Below are positions 26,201 through 34,034 of a DNA stretch of 48,394 nt, piece by piece (position 1 is the first letter of the stretch; each line of letters starts with the position of its first letter). The notes under the pieces were generated by a model that was given only the letters and a program-made list of their open reading frames with translations, searched no databases and was not told the DNA's origin. Both the position numbers and the translations under genes were made by a program. The stretch is from Maribacter sp. 1_MG-2023 (GTDB lineage Bacteria > Bacteroidota > Bacteroidia > Flavobacteriales > Flavobacteriaceae), in NCBI RefSeq assembly GCF_030547005.1, contig NZ_JAUOPN010000022.1, forward strand, positions 1 through 48,394. Reading direction: 5' to 3'.

Positions 26201-27142
26201 TTGTACATAAGCAAGTTCAAAATGTTAATGGATGATGCCATCGTAAAAAAATCAGAAATTGAATCTCGAAAAAAGAAAGGTCATTCCATTGGGCTTACCT
26301 CAACGGCTATAGCAGATAAGTTTAACCCTACACTTTTCAATAATGCATTTCACTTTGGTTTTTATAATAAGAATTTAGATTTTCACCAATTCTCTATTGT
26401 TCAAGGTACGGCATATACCATTTTAAAAGATACGATTGTACCTAATGATGTTGGTAGAGATTTATTAGGTATAGAATATGTCTATAAAAAAGAATCTGAC
26501 CAAAAAAGCCCGTTTTATGTTGGAGCAAGAGTTGAGATGGATAACTTTAATAAAGTATTCTTCCATTTTAAATCTGGTATAGATTTTATCGGTGATACCA
26601 GCAAATCTTCTTTAGCACTAAACGCACACCCGGTTACAACTGGCCCTGGTTATGATTTAAACATTTACGATATACAAGTGAAAGCGGCACAAGAGTTTGA
26701 ATACTCATCTAACTTAAACCATGAATTCTATGTAAAAGCCGATTATTATACCGATAGTCAATATTATGCCATTGGTGGTACGCGAGTAGAATATAACCTA
26801 TTGAATTTAGATAAATTTAAACTAGGACCGTTAGTTGAAGGTGCTTACGGTGTTGGCTCTGAAGATAGAAGAAACGGATTTCCATATTGGCTAACAGAAG
26901 ACAGACTTTTTGCCGGCGGCGGATTGCAATTTCAACTTGGCAATGATAATTCTGATTTTAACCTAAAGAGCGATTTCTCTCTTTTTGCAGAACAAGATGA
27001 AGATAGCTTTCAACGCTATGAAGGTGAACTATCATATAGAATTAAAAACTTCACCACTATTAATCTAAACTACTCTTACTTTACTATTGACCAGTTTTTC
27101 TCGAATGCTGTTCAGTTAGGTATTCAGTATAACTTTAAATAA
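23213..27142 (+). CDS. Lipoprotein fusing a NodB/PelA-like deacetylase, TPR-like region and outer-membrane barrel
   Basis: This 1309-residue protein has a lipobox LTSC (Cys21). Residues about 45-235 resemble a Rossmann or amidotransferase-like domain (KGGTLLITKAAKDGRMSYFF). Residues about 245-480 look like a polysaccharide deacetylase: GTLFLDDFP (Asp251, Asp252) parallels the NodB TFDDGP motif, RGHELGFRGYND (His344) parallels its second motif, and SHVLHT (His472, His475) could supply further metal ligands. I think this is the DUF2194/PelA type, from memory. Residues about 640-1015 are helical and TPR-like. Residues about 1020-1309 form amphipathic strands ending LGIQYNFK, like an outer-membrane barrel. 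The TPR-barrel tail recalls PelB, the Pel export porin. No pelF or pelG neighbour is present. The gene has its own promoter and terminator. Confidence 0.65.
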   Translation: MIAKKLGYLSLLIAFSLLTSCQQELYKSNNKFNIPEKSTEEPLVQFLIEPTNYSAILETENLAKAFDYSKIAHKTLWVNQFNEKLNIAPTTRVVTVHETAGLSTIAIDSLLKFVSKGGTLLITKAAKDGRMSYFFGMTPDADWSTNREASGLFFNKALFPGMQGRGFDNKTVHLGFDSSNFSSNINVLVAAQNNQDYPVLIENRIGNGKVILYNSSQILKKEMRGLLFSASLLGLEGIPYPIANIGTLFLDDFPSSMYNDNGKAINVQQGISKSEMLKADWWPKMKALAQEEDIKYSAYVTFNANEKNNGDPTFKSWDQTGLLDGKNESGTNKWLTNEFTNRGHELGFRGYNDLPLSKKLWKDTDLILDNAKASREKWEDDVSKTLPSSYVAPDNQIDSLGLIALKKGFPSLNFLHTSFLGDVYEGGNREFDPDPLNNRFFDYPRLSSGYTISQKEQWAIESTYLYTGIWSHVLHTKDILKIGSTTNAIGELKKHIVDYKKRHPYMKYLTAKQSTEAAMNWRYQSIRHLSYEGQYEVSSSLNTDEKKDSYWLMYVEENNNVKVHESLSLDQAEFSSIPLLNGFLYSIKTKSPNISVPDIRPEIRTLIGNTSTLITNTKSDYKSYNKSKQTMVPLKQKIDRLIVEEKTEEATNLMEKLFKDNKFINAQQIVTYAEGMESQGKTEQLWSQLNGLYLKNPSSSYADFSRDISTVSNYPSPAVKKMWMERQMEWAQNDVTILKEYYKNFNTDDNTEIIEQVLEVLYTIEPTEENKLTYYEFLVNSNNENLLSKLDDIEPCSILNRDLATSISQVYADKLNFERAEQWQKCGNISPETVKEWKEKTRTIESKKFTDFEYYVRYLLVNDPDKAVTELREIETCRPDLIRVSKNIAFLFADYTQYQKALDWSTCTNTVPVAKLLDWNLEFANGRYLKKVYAKHIEKNPRDYNTMNHMAKILLLKGDINSAGEIAVNIPPAKIDSDFKIAFNNEVKATSEEKQSLYISKFKMLMDDAIVKKSEIESRKKKGHSIGLTSTAIADKFNPTLFNNAFHFGFYNKNLDFHQFSIVQGTAYTILKDTIVPNDVGRDLLGIEYVYKKESDQKSPFYVGARVEMDNFNKVFFHFKSGIDFIGDTSKSSLALNAHPVTTGPGYDLNIYDIQVKAAQEFEYSSNLNHEFYVKADYYTDSQYYAIGGTRVEYNLLNLDKFKLGPLVEGAYGVGSEDRRNGFPYWLTEDRLFAGGGLQFQLGNDNSDFNLKSDFSLFAEQDEDSFQRYEGELSYRIKNFTTINLNYSYFTIDQFFSNAVQLGIQYNFK

Positions 27143-27162
27143 AAAAATAACTAACTCAAATT

Positions 27163-27192
27163 AAAAGAGCCCTCATATGAGGGCTCTTTTTT
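27163..27192. terminator. Bidirectional terminator between the fusion lipoprotein and hemL
   Basis: A 28-base perfect palindrome (27163-27190, core GAGCCCTCATATGAGGGCTC) has A residues on its left and T residues on its right. It can therefore end transcripts from both convergent genes. Confidence 0.9.
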
Positions 27193-27217
27193 ATATATTA
27201 CATTTAATATACTTACA

Positions 27218-28498
27218 CTAAAATTCTATTTCTTTCAACGCATTTATAGTAGCATCTAAATCTTCATAACTTAAAGCATCATTTAAAAAATAACTTTCAA
27301 AAGCACTTGGTGGCAAGTAAATACCGCGTTCTAACATACCATGAAAGTATTTCTTGAACGTTTCATTATTACCCTTAGCGGAAGAGGCAAAATCAACAAC
27401 TGGCTCATCAGTAAAATGTACAGATATCATACTGCCATAACGGTTAATTTGATGAGCTACCTTTTTCTCGATCAACACTGTTGCAATGCCTTTATGTAGG
27501 TATTCTGCCTTATCAGCCAGACTTTTAAATACTTCAGAGTTGTTGTTCAATTCGGTCAACATAGCCAAACCTGCGCTCATGGCCAACGGATTTCCACTTA
27601 AGGTACCAGCTTGATAAACTGGACCATCTGGAGCAAGAAAATCCATTATTTCTGTTCTTGCCGCAAAGGCACCTACTGGTAATCCACCTCCGATTACTTT
27701 ACCATAAGTAACGATATCAGCCTTTATATTCAGTACTTCTTGGGCTCCACCTTTCGCTAAACGAAATCCGGTCATTACCTCATCGAAAATCAATAGAATT
27801 CCCTCTTGGGTACAAATATCACGTAGCCCTTTCATAAAAGCATTCGAAGGTACAATACAACCCATATTACCGGCAATTGGTTCAATGATGATAGCAGCTA
27901 ATTCTCCTTTATTTGCCGCTACCAATTCTTTCACTCCGGCTAAATCATTATAATCTGCCAACAAAGTGTCTTTTGCTGTACCTTGGGTAACACCAGGGCT
28001 ATTAGGACTACCAAAAGTAACCGCACCACTACCCGCTTGAATCAAAAACGAATCTGAGTGACCGTGGTAGCAGCCTGCGAATTTTATAATCTTATCCTTA
28101 CCTGTAAATCCCCTTGCCAAACGAACTGCACTCATACAAGCTTCTGTACCGCTGTTCACAAACCTAATTTTATCCATATTAGGCACCATAGAAATAGCCA
28201 GTTTCGCAAGCTCTGTTTCTATTTCAGTAGGCATACCAAATGAAGTACCGTTCTGTGCCTTTTCTACAACAGCGTTGATTACAGGCTCATAGGCATGACC
28301 TAAAATTAACGGCCCCCAAGATGCTATGTAATCAATTAATTTATTACCATCCTCATCATACAAATAAGCTCCTTTGGCTTTTTTTACAAAAATTGGATCA
28401 CCACCAACAGCTTTAAATGCGCGTACTGGTGAATTTACTCCGCCAGGTATATATTTTTTTGCCTCTGCAAACAGGGCGCTACTTCTTTGATAAATCAT
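27218..28498 (-). CDS. hemL: Glutamate-1-semialdehyde 2,1-aminomutase
   Basis: HemL converts glutamate-1-semialdehyde to 5-aminolevulinate in the C5 route to haem. The 426-residue protein has the usual PLP fold: the N-terminal gate [12 protein letters not shown], the cofactor aspartate in [11 protein letters not shown] (Asp239), and the Schiff-base lysine in [15 protein letters not shown] (Lys267). Length equals the family norm. It is the last gene of a four-gene minus-strand unit, 20 bases after the glucosaminidase, and ends at a bidirectional terminator. No other haem gene is in the window. Confidence 0.97.
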   Translation of the reverse strand: MIYQRSSALFAEAKKYIPGGVNSPVRAFKAVGGDPIFVKKAKGAYLYDEDGNKLIDYIASWGPLILGHAYEPVINAVVEKAQNGTSFGMPTEIETELAKLAISMVPNMDKIRFVNSGTEACMSAVRLARGFTGKDKIIKFAGCYHGHSDSFLIQAGSGAVTFGSPNSPGVTQGTAKDTLLADYNDLAGVKELVAANKGELAAIIIEPIAGNMGCIVPSNAFMKGLRDICTQEGILLIFDEVMTGFRLAKGGAQEVLNIKADIVTYGKVIGGGLPVGAFAARTEIMDFLAPDGPVYQAGTLSGNPLAMSAGLAMLTELNNNSEVFKSLADKAEYLHKGIATVLIEKKVAHQINRYGSMISVHFTDEPVVDFASSAKGNNETFKKYFHGMLERGIYLPPSAFESYFLNDALSYEDLDATINALKEIEF

Positions 28499-28518
28499 TC
28501 TCTTAATAAATTTTACTA

Positions 28519-29340
28519 TTATTTGACTTTAATAGGCTGCCCAATAGACAAATCTGCACTTCGCAAATTATTCAACTTCATCAGTTCATCGACACTCATA
28601 TAGTACTTTCTTGATAATGAATATAAGGTATCACCTTTTTGTACCGTATGTATGTTATTAGAATCTGTTGTGACTACCGCTGTATTGTTATAATTGACTT
28701 TTCTGGCATGTTTATCATATTCATGCAAATCGTACTTTTCTATTAAATAGATAAGCTTTTGTGGATATCTTGGATCCGTTGCATAACCTGCCTTTCTTAA
28801 GCCCCTTGCCCAACCTTTATAATCGGTATGTCTTAAATTAAAAAGAAATGCATATCTGGACCTTGTCGTCAAGAAAATACTATGATCTCTAAAAGAATAC
28901 ATAGGGTGGTTATATTTTCTAAAGCACTCTCCCTTTTCGTCATCATCATGAAAATCATAATCACCTTCCCAACCTTTATGACATTTTATACCAAAGTGAT
29001 TATTGGTTTTCATTGCCAATTCTCCTTTTCCGTTACCACTTTCTAAAAGCCCTTGTGCCAAGGTAATACTCGCAGGTATACCATACCCCATCATCTCTAA
29101 TTGAGCGGTCTCTGCAAATGTGCTTATGTATTCGGACGGAGAATCAATATTGAACCTAACAAATTTAGATGGCTCTGCAGGCAGACTTGCATTTGCTTCT
29201 TTTTTAGAAATATCTGTAGTTGATTTTCTATGTTCGTTTTGAACGTTTTTCGTGCGTAATTGGTCTGAGTATCTTTTTTTAGATTTACAGGACGATAAAC
29301 CAATACCTATTAACAAAACCAATAAAATTATCTTTTTCAT
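28519..29340 (-). CDS. Lipoprotein N-acetylglucosaminidase with LysM domain
   Basis: This 273-residue envelope enzyme should cut peptidoglycan glycan strands. It has a lipobox LSSC (Cys18) and a glucosaminidase domain (about 70-215). That domain contains [18 protein letters not shown] with the catalytic glutamate (Glu100), [12 protein letters not shown], and [10 protein letters not shown] followed by [15 protein letters not shown]-terminal LysM domain (about 230-273, [18 protein letters not shown]) would bind peptidoglycan. Its start codon overlaps the stop of the PLP-enzyme gene by four bases (ATGA), so translation is likely coupled. The start is fixed by the lipoprotein signal. Confidence 0.92.
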   Translation of the reverse strand: MKKIILLVLLIGIGLSSCKSKKRYSDQLRTKNVQNEHRKSTTDISKKEANASLPAEPSKFVRFNIDSPSEYISTFAETAQLEMMGYGIPASITLAQGLLESGNGKGELAMKTNNHFGIKCHKGWEGDYDFHDDDEKGECFRKYNHPMYSFRDHSIFLTTRSRYAFLFNLRHTDYKGWARGLRKAGYATDPRYPQKLIYLIEKYDLHEYDKHARKVNYNNTAVVTTDSNNIHTVQKGDTLYSLSRKYYMSVDELMKLNNLRSADLSIGQPIKVK

Positions 29341-30263
29341 ATATGCAACAAAGGTAAATTTTTCTTTTTCAGTACACTATTCATGCCAGCAATACCTTGC
29401 AAACCACCTGTATGTATTGCTAAAATTTTTGTTCCAGGCACAAAAATATCGCGCTTTATCATATCGAACAACCCAAAAATCATTTTTCCGGTATAAATTG
29501 GATCTAAAGGAATACCTGTTTTTTCTTTAAACTCATTTATAAATAGAATTAGTTCTTCGGATGTTTTTGCGTAACCCCCAAAGTGATAATCGGTCAATAG
29601 TTGCCAACGTTTATTATTGATCAATTTATCAATTTCATCTTTCAAAAAATCACCTTTCAATGTCGAAAAACCCAAAACGTTCTGATTTGGAAAAGATGCA
29701 TTTATTAATCCGGATACTGTACCTCCTGTACCTACGCTACTGCAAACAACAGCAAATTCTTCATCATCTTTGGTAATAATTTCTTCGCAACCTTTTATGG
29801 CCAAACTATTTGTACCACCTTCTGGTACTAAATAAAAATCACCAAACTCAATTTTTAAATCTTCAATAAATGCGGCAGATTCTTTTTCTCGATAATCGCT
29901 TCTACTTATGAATTTAAAACGCATTCCATCGTCATACGCCTTCTTTAATGTAGTGTTTGTTTGCCAAGAATGTTCAAGCTCTTCGCCACGTATAATTCCT
30001 ATCGCATCAAAACCTTTTTCTTTTGCCGCATAAGCCGTAGCCGCAATATGGTTTGAATATGCTCCTCCAAAAGTTAATATGGTATTTTGATTATCTGCTT
30101 TAGCAGCCAGTAAATTGTATTTGAGCTTTCTGTACTTATTACCAGAAATGAAAGGATGCAGTAAATCTTCGCGTTTAATAACAAGAGTAACTTGCTTTTC
30201 TGCTAATAACGGATATTCAACAAGTTGATTGATGCTTTGCAAGTAGGGCGAATTTAACGCCAA
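29337..30263 (-). CDS. PLP-dependent ACC deaminase / D-cysteine desulfhydrase family protein
   Basis: This 308-residue protein belongs to the fold-type II PLP enzymes. It shows HPFISGNKYRKLKYNL with the likely Schiff-base lysine (Lys43), ILTFGGAYSNHIAATAYAAK with the substrate-binding SNH, and the phosphate-binding loop CSSVGTGGTVSGLI. Members act on 1-aminocyclopropane-1-carboxylate or on D-cysteine and similar D-amino acids. In a bacterium of this kind a D-amino-acid desulfhydrase role is more likely, and the neighbouring wall hydrolase would fit release of D-amino acids, but this is inference. It overlaps the gene before it by ten bases and the gene after it by four. Confidence 0.88.
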   Translation of the reverse strand: MALNSPYLQSINQLVEYPLLAEKQVTLVIKREDLLHPFISGNKYRKLKYNLLAAKADNQNTILTFGGAYSNHIAATAYAAKEKGFDAIGIIRGEELEHSWQTNTTLKKAYDDGMRFKFISRSDYREKESAAFIEDLKIEFGDFYLVPEGGTNSLAIKGCEEIITKDDEEFAVVCSSVGTGGTVSGLINASFPNQNVLGFSTLKGDFLKDEIDKLINNKRWQLLTDYHFGGYAKTSEELILFINEFKEKTGIPLDPIYTGKMIFGLFDMIKRDIFVPGTKILAIHTGGLQGIAGMNSVLKKKNLPLLHI

Positions 30264-30583
30264 AGATATTTAATAAAGCTGAACGTTCTGCGATTCGCTA
30301 GATAATCCATATCATTTTCATGGATATAAGCCTCACGTTCAAAACTTATATTTTGGTACGCCTTATACGTATCTAAATAGCAAATGGCACGAATTACCCA
30401 TTCAACCAAATAGAAAAAGTAAAAAGGAAGAATCAATAATTCTTGTTGCTGACGTAAATGTATTTTCTCATGATTTATGAGTACATCATCATTTTTTAAA
30501 CTTCCATTTTTTAAAAATATAAAGGGCCATAGTGAAAGCCCCACATAATTTTTATAGAAGAAATGTCTAAAAACCAATATCAT
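30254..30583 (-). CDS. Small membrane protein with an HExxH motif (M56-like mini-protease candidate)
   Basis: This 109-residue protein has hydrophobic segments at about 11-25 and 49-68. Between them is INHEKIHLRQQQEL, a full HExxH zinc motif (His38, Glu39, His42). FEREAY at 81-86 supplies a glutamate about 40 residues later, the spacing of the third ligand in M56/BlaR1-type proteases. It could be a minimal membrane metalloprotease, or a non-catalytic relative. The name hypothetical is usual for such Flavobacteriaceae proteins. It is the first gene of the operon and overlaps the PLP-enzyme start by ten bases. Confidence 0.65.
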   Translation of the reverse strand: MILVFRHFFYKNYVGLSLWPFIFLKNGSLKNDDVLINHEKIHLRQQQELLILPFYFFYLVEWVIRAICYLDTYKAYQNISFEREAYIHENDMDYLANRRTFSFIKYLWR

Positions 30584-30607
30584 AGATTTACTTTGGTGAT
30601 ACTATTA

Positions 30608-30615
30608 CAAAGATA
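30608..30615 (-). promoter_or_regulatory. -7 box for the four-gene hemL operon
   Basis: TATCTTTG on the minus strand matches TAnnTTTG and lies 25 bases before the first ATG of the operon. The -33 region has only a weak TTCTG-like element, so strength is uncertain. Confidence 0.45.
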
Positions 30616-30779
30616 AAGCCAAAATTAGGTTGTCAGAAAATTACTAGTTTTTGTTGCCAACAAAACCGTTCAATGGCCATTTTATGGCTTAAGCGCTTTT
30701 ATACCTATCTTCTAAACAACTTGGCTTTAGGTTATCAACAGAAAGAAGTAACTTTATACTATTAAAAGGCGTCGGTTAC

Positions 30780-30938
30780 ATGAAAGAGATAATACCCATA
30801 GAGGAAGGTGATTTTTATTGGTCTGAAAATGGATTTAGAGTCTTCACAAAACAATTTCACCTTAAACGAGGATATTGTTGTGAAAGCGGCTGCAGACATT
30901 GCCCTTATGGCTATGACCCAAAAACAAACATGCAATAA
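30780..30938 (+). CDS. DUF5522-type cysteine-rich mini-protein
   Basis: A 52-residue frame begins MKEIIPIEEGDFYWSENGF and contains GYCCESGCRHCPYGYDP, with four cysteines (33, 34, 38, 41) and His40 packed as in a metal-binding knuckle. This matches the short Bacteroidota family DUF5522, which has no known function. The family pattern and codon-like composition make it convincing despite its length. It stands alone on the plus strand, divergent from the hemL operon. Upstream, TTTA-N19-TAACTTTA (30726-30756) resembles a promoter with one mismatch in each box. Confidence 0.85.
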   Translation: MKEIIPIEEGDFYWSENGFRVFTKQFHLKRGYCCESGCRHCPYGYDPKTNMQ

Positions 30939-31010
30939 GTTTTAACATACCTCGGCATGATATTTGTAATTAATTTAATAGAAAATTGAGTACTTAAAAA
31001 ATATAACGTT

Positions 31011-31583
31011 ATGAAAAACATCAAATTACTTGGCTTACCGCTACTACTTTTAGTTTTTATTACTTCTTGCTCATCAGTTAGTGTACTTTCCGATTATGAT
31101 CAAAAAGCAGATTTTAACGGTTACAAATCTTACGCCTTCTTTAAAACAGGTATTGATAAAGCACAAATTTCTGATTTGGATAAAAAACGAATTCTAAGGG
31201 CTATTGAAACTGAAATGAGCTCTAGGGGCTTTGTAAAGTCTGAAACGCCAGATATATTGGTAAGTATTTTTACTAAAGAACAAGAAAGAGTTGATGTTTA
31301 CAATAACAACTATGGTTGGGGCGGCGCCTGGGGCTGGGGTTACAGCCCTTACTCATGGGGACCTGGTTATGGCTGGGGTGGCGGTACTAGTGTAAGTACA
31401 AGCACACAAGGATCTCTTTACATTGACCTTATCGATAATAAAACAAGCGAATTAGTATGGCAAGGAAAAGGTGTAGGCACACTTTCTAACACCAAGAACA
31501 TCGCCAAAAAAGAAGAACGCATTAGAGAATTTGTTTCTAAGATTTTAGAGCAATACCCACCTAGCAATGTTGCAATGAAATAA
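31011..31583 (+). CDS. DUF4136-family lipoprotein
   Basis: This 190-residue lipoprotein has lipobox ITSC (Cys20). It then reads SDYDQKADFNGYKSYAFFKT, the typical opening of DUF4136, and later SLYIDLIDNKTSELVWQGKG, the second conserved block. Between them lies a Gly/Trp/Tyr-rich insert (about 103-128) of repeated GWG and YGW units, probably a flexible surface loop. DUF4136 proteins are envelope lipoproteins without a known activity. The gene ends in a long bidirectional terminator shared with the convergent Lrp gene. Confidence 0.88.
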   Translation: MKNIKLLGLPLLLLVFITSCSSVSVLSDYDQKADFNGYKSYAFFKTGIDKAQISDLDKKRILRAIETEMSSRGFVKSETPDILVSIFTKEQERVDVYNNNYGWGGAWGWGYSPYSWGPGYGWGGGTSVSTSTQGSLYIDLIDNKTSELVWQGKGVGTLSNTKNIAKKEERIREFVSKILEQYPPSNVAMK

Positions 31584-31599
31584 CAAATGTTTACTGTTT

Positions 31600-31637
31600 A
31601 AAAGGGGTTGTAGATGTGTTCATCTACAACCCCTTTT
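31600..31637. terminator. Bidirectional terminator between DUF4136 and lrp-type genes
   Basis: A 17-bp perfect stem (31600-31616 with 31621-31637, core GGGGTTGTAGATG) with a TGTT loop and T residues on both outward strands. It lies 4 bases from the convergent regulator stop codon. Confidence 0.93.
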
Positions 31638-31640
31638 TAT

Positions 31641-32108
31641 TTATAGTAATGGAAAATGAGTATCATTTTTTACTTCATTTAAAACGAATGCACTTTTAAC
31701 TCCGCCAATACTTGGTAACGAAGCTATTTTAAACTTGGCGAAATTATAATAGGCATCAAGGTTTTTTACAATTACTTTTAATAGAAAATCAAATTCACCA
31801 CCCACAACAAAACACTCTACCACTTCTGGGTATTTCATCACCTGCTCAAAAAAATCATCCATCATAGCACCTTTTTGAGTCTCTAATGACACAAAGCTAA
31901 AGACCGTAATACTTTCTTCAATTTTATCTTTATTTAAGATAGCTACATAGTTCTTGATAAACCCATCTTGCTCTAATTTTTTAATGCGCTCATAAACGGG
32001 AGTTTTAGTCAGTCCCAATTGTTCTGCTATGGACTTTGCCACCGTCTTGGCATCTTTCTGTAATATTTTTAATATGGCTCTATCTATATCATCTAATTTC
32101 TCTGTCAT
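31641..32108 (-). CDS. Lrp/AsnC-family transcriptional regulator
   Basis: This 155-residue protein has the N-terminal winged helix of Lrp/AsnC (LDDIDRAILKILQKDAKT, then LGLTKTPVYERIKKLEQDGF) and a C-terminal RAM ligand-binding domain (about 70-145, with VVECFVVGGEFDFLLKV). Lrp proteins bind DNA as octamers and respond to amino acids. It is transcribed away from the phenylalanine hydroxylase gene across a 168-base intergenic region, so control of that gene by aromatic amino acids is the obvious hypothesis. No operator was recognisable. Confidence 0.95.
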   Translation of the reverse strand: MTEKLDDIDRAILKILQKDAKTVAKSIAEQLGLTKTPVYERIKKLEQDGFIKNYVAILNKDKIEESITVFSFVSLETQKGAMMDDFFEQVMKYPEVVECFVVGGEFDFLLKVIVKNLDAYYNFAKFKIASLPSIGGVKSAFVLNEVKNDTHFPLL

Positions 32109-32276
32109 AACTTTTTCCTGTTTTATGATTATAAGCTACATCTAAAAAGAACTTATTCCTTTAATAATACTATTCAAAAGTCATATTTCCTAATTTAAAT
32201 AATATTAACAATTAATTGGACTGTAAATGATATATTTAATAGAAATATTGGGACTCAATAATTGAAAACTAAGCGT

Positions 32277-34034
32277 ATGAATACTTCTGAATATGAAAGC
32301 AATCCTATTTTAGATAAGCTTCCTAAGCACTTACGACAATACATAAAGCCTCAAAACTACGAGGACTATACGCCTATCAATCAGGCTGTGTGGCGCTATG
32401 TAATGCGCAAGAATGTAGATTACCTTAGTAAGGTTGCACATAAATCTTATTCTGAAGGGTTACGTAAAACAGGTATTTCAATTGACAACATCCCCAATAT
32501 GTACGGTATGAACCGTATTCTGAAGGATTTAGGTTGGGCTGCTGTTGCCGTAGACGGATTTATACCACCCGCTGCTTTCATGGAGTTTCAAGCATATAAT
32601 GTGCTGGTAATCGCGTCAGACATTCGCCAGTTAGAAAATATTGCTTACACCCCTGCTCCAGATATTATTCACGAAGGTGCCGGGCATGCCCCCATTATTG
32701 CCAACCCCGAATATGCTGCTTATTTAAGACGTTTTGGTGAAATAGGATGCAAAGCAATATCTAGTGCTAAAGATTTTGAACTGTACGAAGCGGTACGCCA
32801 TCTTTCGATTATTAAAGAAGCCAAAGGCACGCCTATAGAAGAAATTGAAAAATCTGAGAAGCATATAGAATTTCTTCAAGATAATATGGGCAATCCTAGT
32901 GAAATGGCTTTCATTAGAAACCTGCATTGGTGGACGGTTGAATACGGGCTCATAGGCACTCTAGAGGACCCTAAAATATATGGCGCAGGACTTTTATCTT
33001 CTATTGGTGAAAGTCAGTGGTGCATGACAGATAATGTCAAAAAACTACCTTACTCTATTGAAGCGGCAAAGACCTCTTTTGATATTACCAAAAAACAACC
33101 GCAACTATTCGTAACTCCAGATTTTGCATTTTTAAGCCAGGTATTAGAAGACTTTGCCAATACTATGGCATTACGAAGGGGCGGACTCTCAGGTTTACAG
33201 AAACTTATCGACTCTAAAGAATTAGGTACAATCGAATTAACCACTGGCTTACAAGTATCTGGTAATTTCGAATCATTGATTTCTCATGAAGGCAAACCTA
33301 TTTACTTTCAAACGAAAGGGAAATCTGCTCTGGCATACCGAGAAAAAGAATTGGTTGGGCAAGATGTCAATCAGCATGAAACTGGTTTTGGCTCCCCTAT
33401 TGGTAGACTTAAAGGAATTAACATTCCTATTGAAGATATGAGTCCAAGAGATCTTAAAGCATATAAAATCTATGAAGGAGAAATTATTTCATTAGATTTT
33501 ACAGGTGGTATTAATGTTACCGGTAAAATTATAACCGGTACGCGTAATCTTCTGGGTCGTATAATTCTAATCACCTTCGAGAATTGTAAAGTGACACATA
33601 AAGGGTTTACACTTTTTGAATCTAACGAAGAATTATATAACATGGCTATTGGTGAAGAAATTGTTTCTGCTTACCATGGTCCTGCAGATTTAAAGAGTTT
33701 TGACCTTCTAGACCATTCGCTAAGTACCGGTAGCCAAAATAACGACCTAGTAGGTTTAAGTGAACTCGAATCGTACTATAAACTTATTCGCGATTTTAGA
33801 GAAGGCAACAACACCATTATCTCTAGAACAAAGGTTTTTGAAGTAATACAAGAAAAATATCCGAAAGACTGGCTATTGCTGATTGAAATTTATGAACTGG
33901 CAATTTTAAGTAATGAAAAAATACTACCAGAGAAAATAAAAGCACATCTTGAAAACATTAAGCTAGATCAACCTAACCTTGGGCAATTAATTGATGACGG
34001 ATTAGAATTGGCAGCTATAAAATCTAAGGTTTAA
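32277..34034 (+). CDS. phhA: Phenylalanine 4-monooxygenase (aromatic amino acid hydroxylase) with long C-terminal extension
   Basis: This iron- and pterin-dependent enzyme turns phenylalanine into tyrosine. I place the start at ATG 32277 (585 residues) rather than the TTG five codons earlier. The iron ligands are visible in DIIHEGAGHAPI (His132, His137) and HWWTVEYGLI (Glu222). Most bacterial PhhA proteins are 260-300 residues, whereas this one continues about 290 residues past the core, which ends near PKIYGAGLLSSIGESQWC. Bacteroidota commonly have this long form; the extension has no function I know. No pterin-carbinolamine dehydratase is nearby. The last 11 bases overlap the convergent DUF4230 gene. 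Confidence 0.92.
   Translation: MNTSEYESNPILDKLPKHLRQYIKPQNYEDYTPINQAVWRYVMRKNVDYLSKVAHKSYSEGLRKTGISIDNIPNMYGMNRILKDLGWAAVAVDGFIPPAAFMEFQAYNVLVIASDIRQLENIAYTPAPDIIHEGAGHAPIIANPEYAAYLRRFGEIGCKAISSAKDFELYEAVRHLSIIKEAKGTPIEEIEKSEKHIEFLQDNMGNPSEMAFIRNLHWWTVEYGLIGTLEDPKIYGAGLLSSIGESQWCMTDNVKKLPYSIEAAKTSFDITKKQPQLFVTPDFAFLSQVLEDFANTMALRRGGLSGLQKLIDSKELGTIELTTGLQVSGNFESLISHEGKPIYFQTKGKSALAYREKELVGQDVNQHETGFGSPIGRLKGINIPIEDMSPRDLKAYKIYEGEIISLDFTGGINVTGKIITGTRNLLGRIILITFENCKVTHKGFTLFESNEELYNMAIGEEIVSAYHGPADLKSFDLLDHSLSTGSQNNDLVGLSELESYYKLIRDFREGNNTIISRTKVFEVIQEKYPKDWLLLIEIYELAILSNEKILPEKIKAHLENIKLDQPNLGQLIDDGLELAAIKSKV

Noticed and set aside
32262..32276. TTG start for the phenylalanine hydroxylase gene
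   Set aside because: An ATG lies five codons later and the extra residues have no counterpart in the family.
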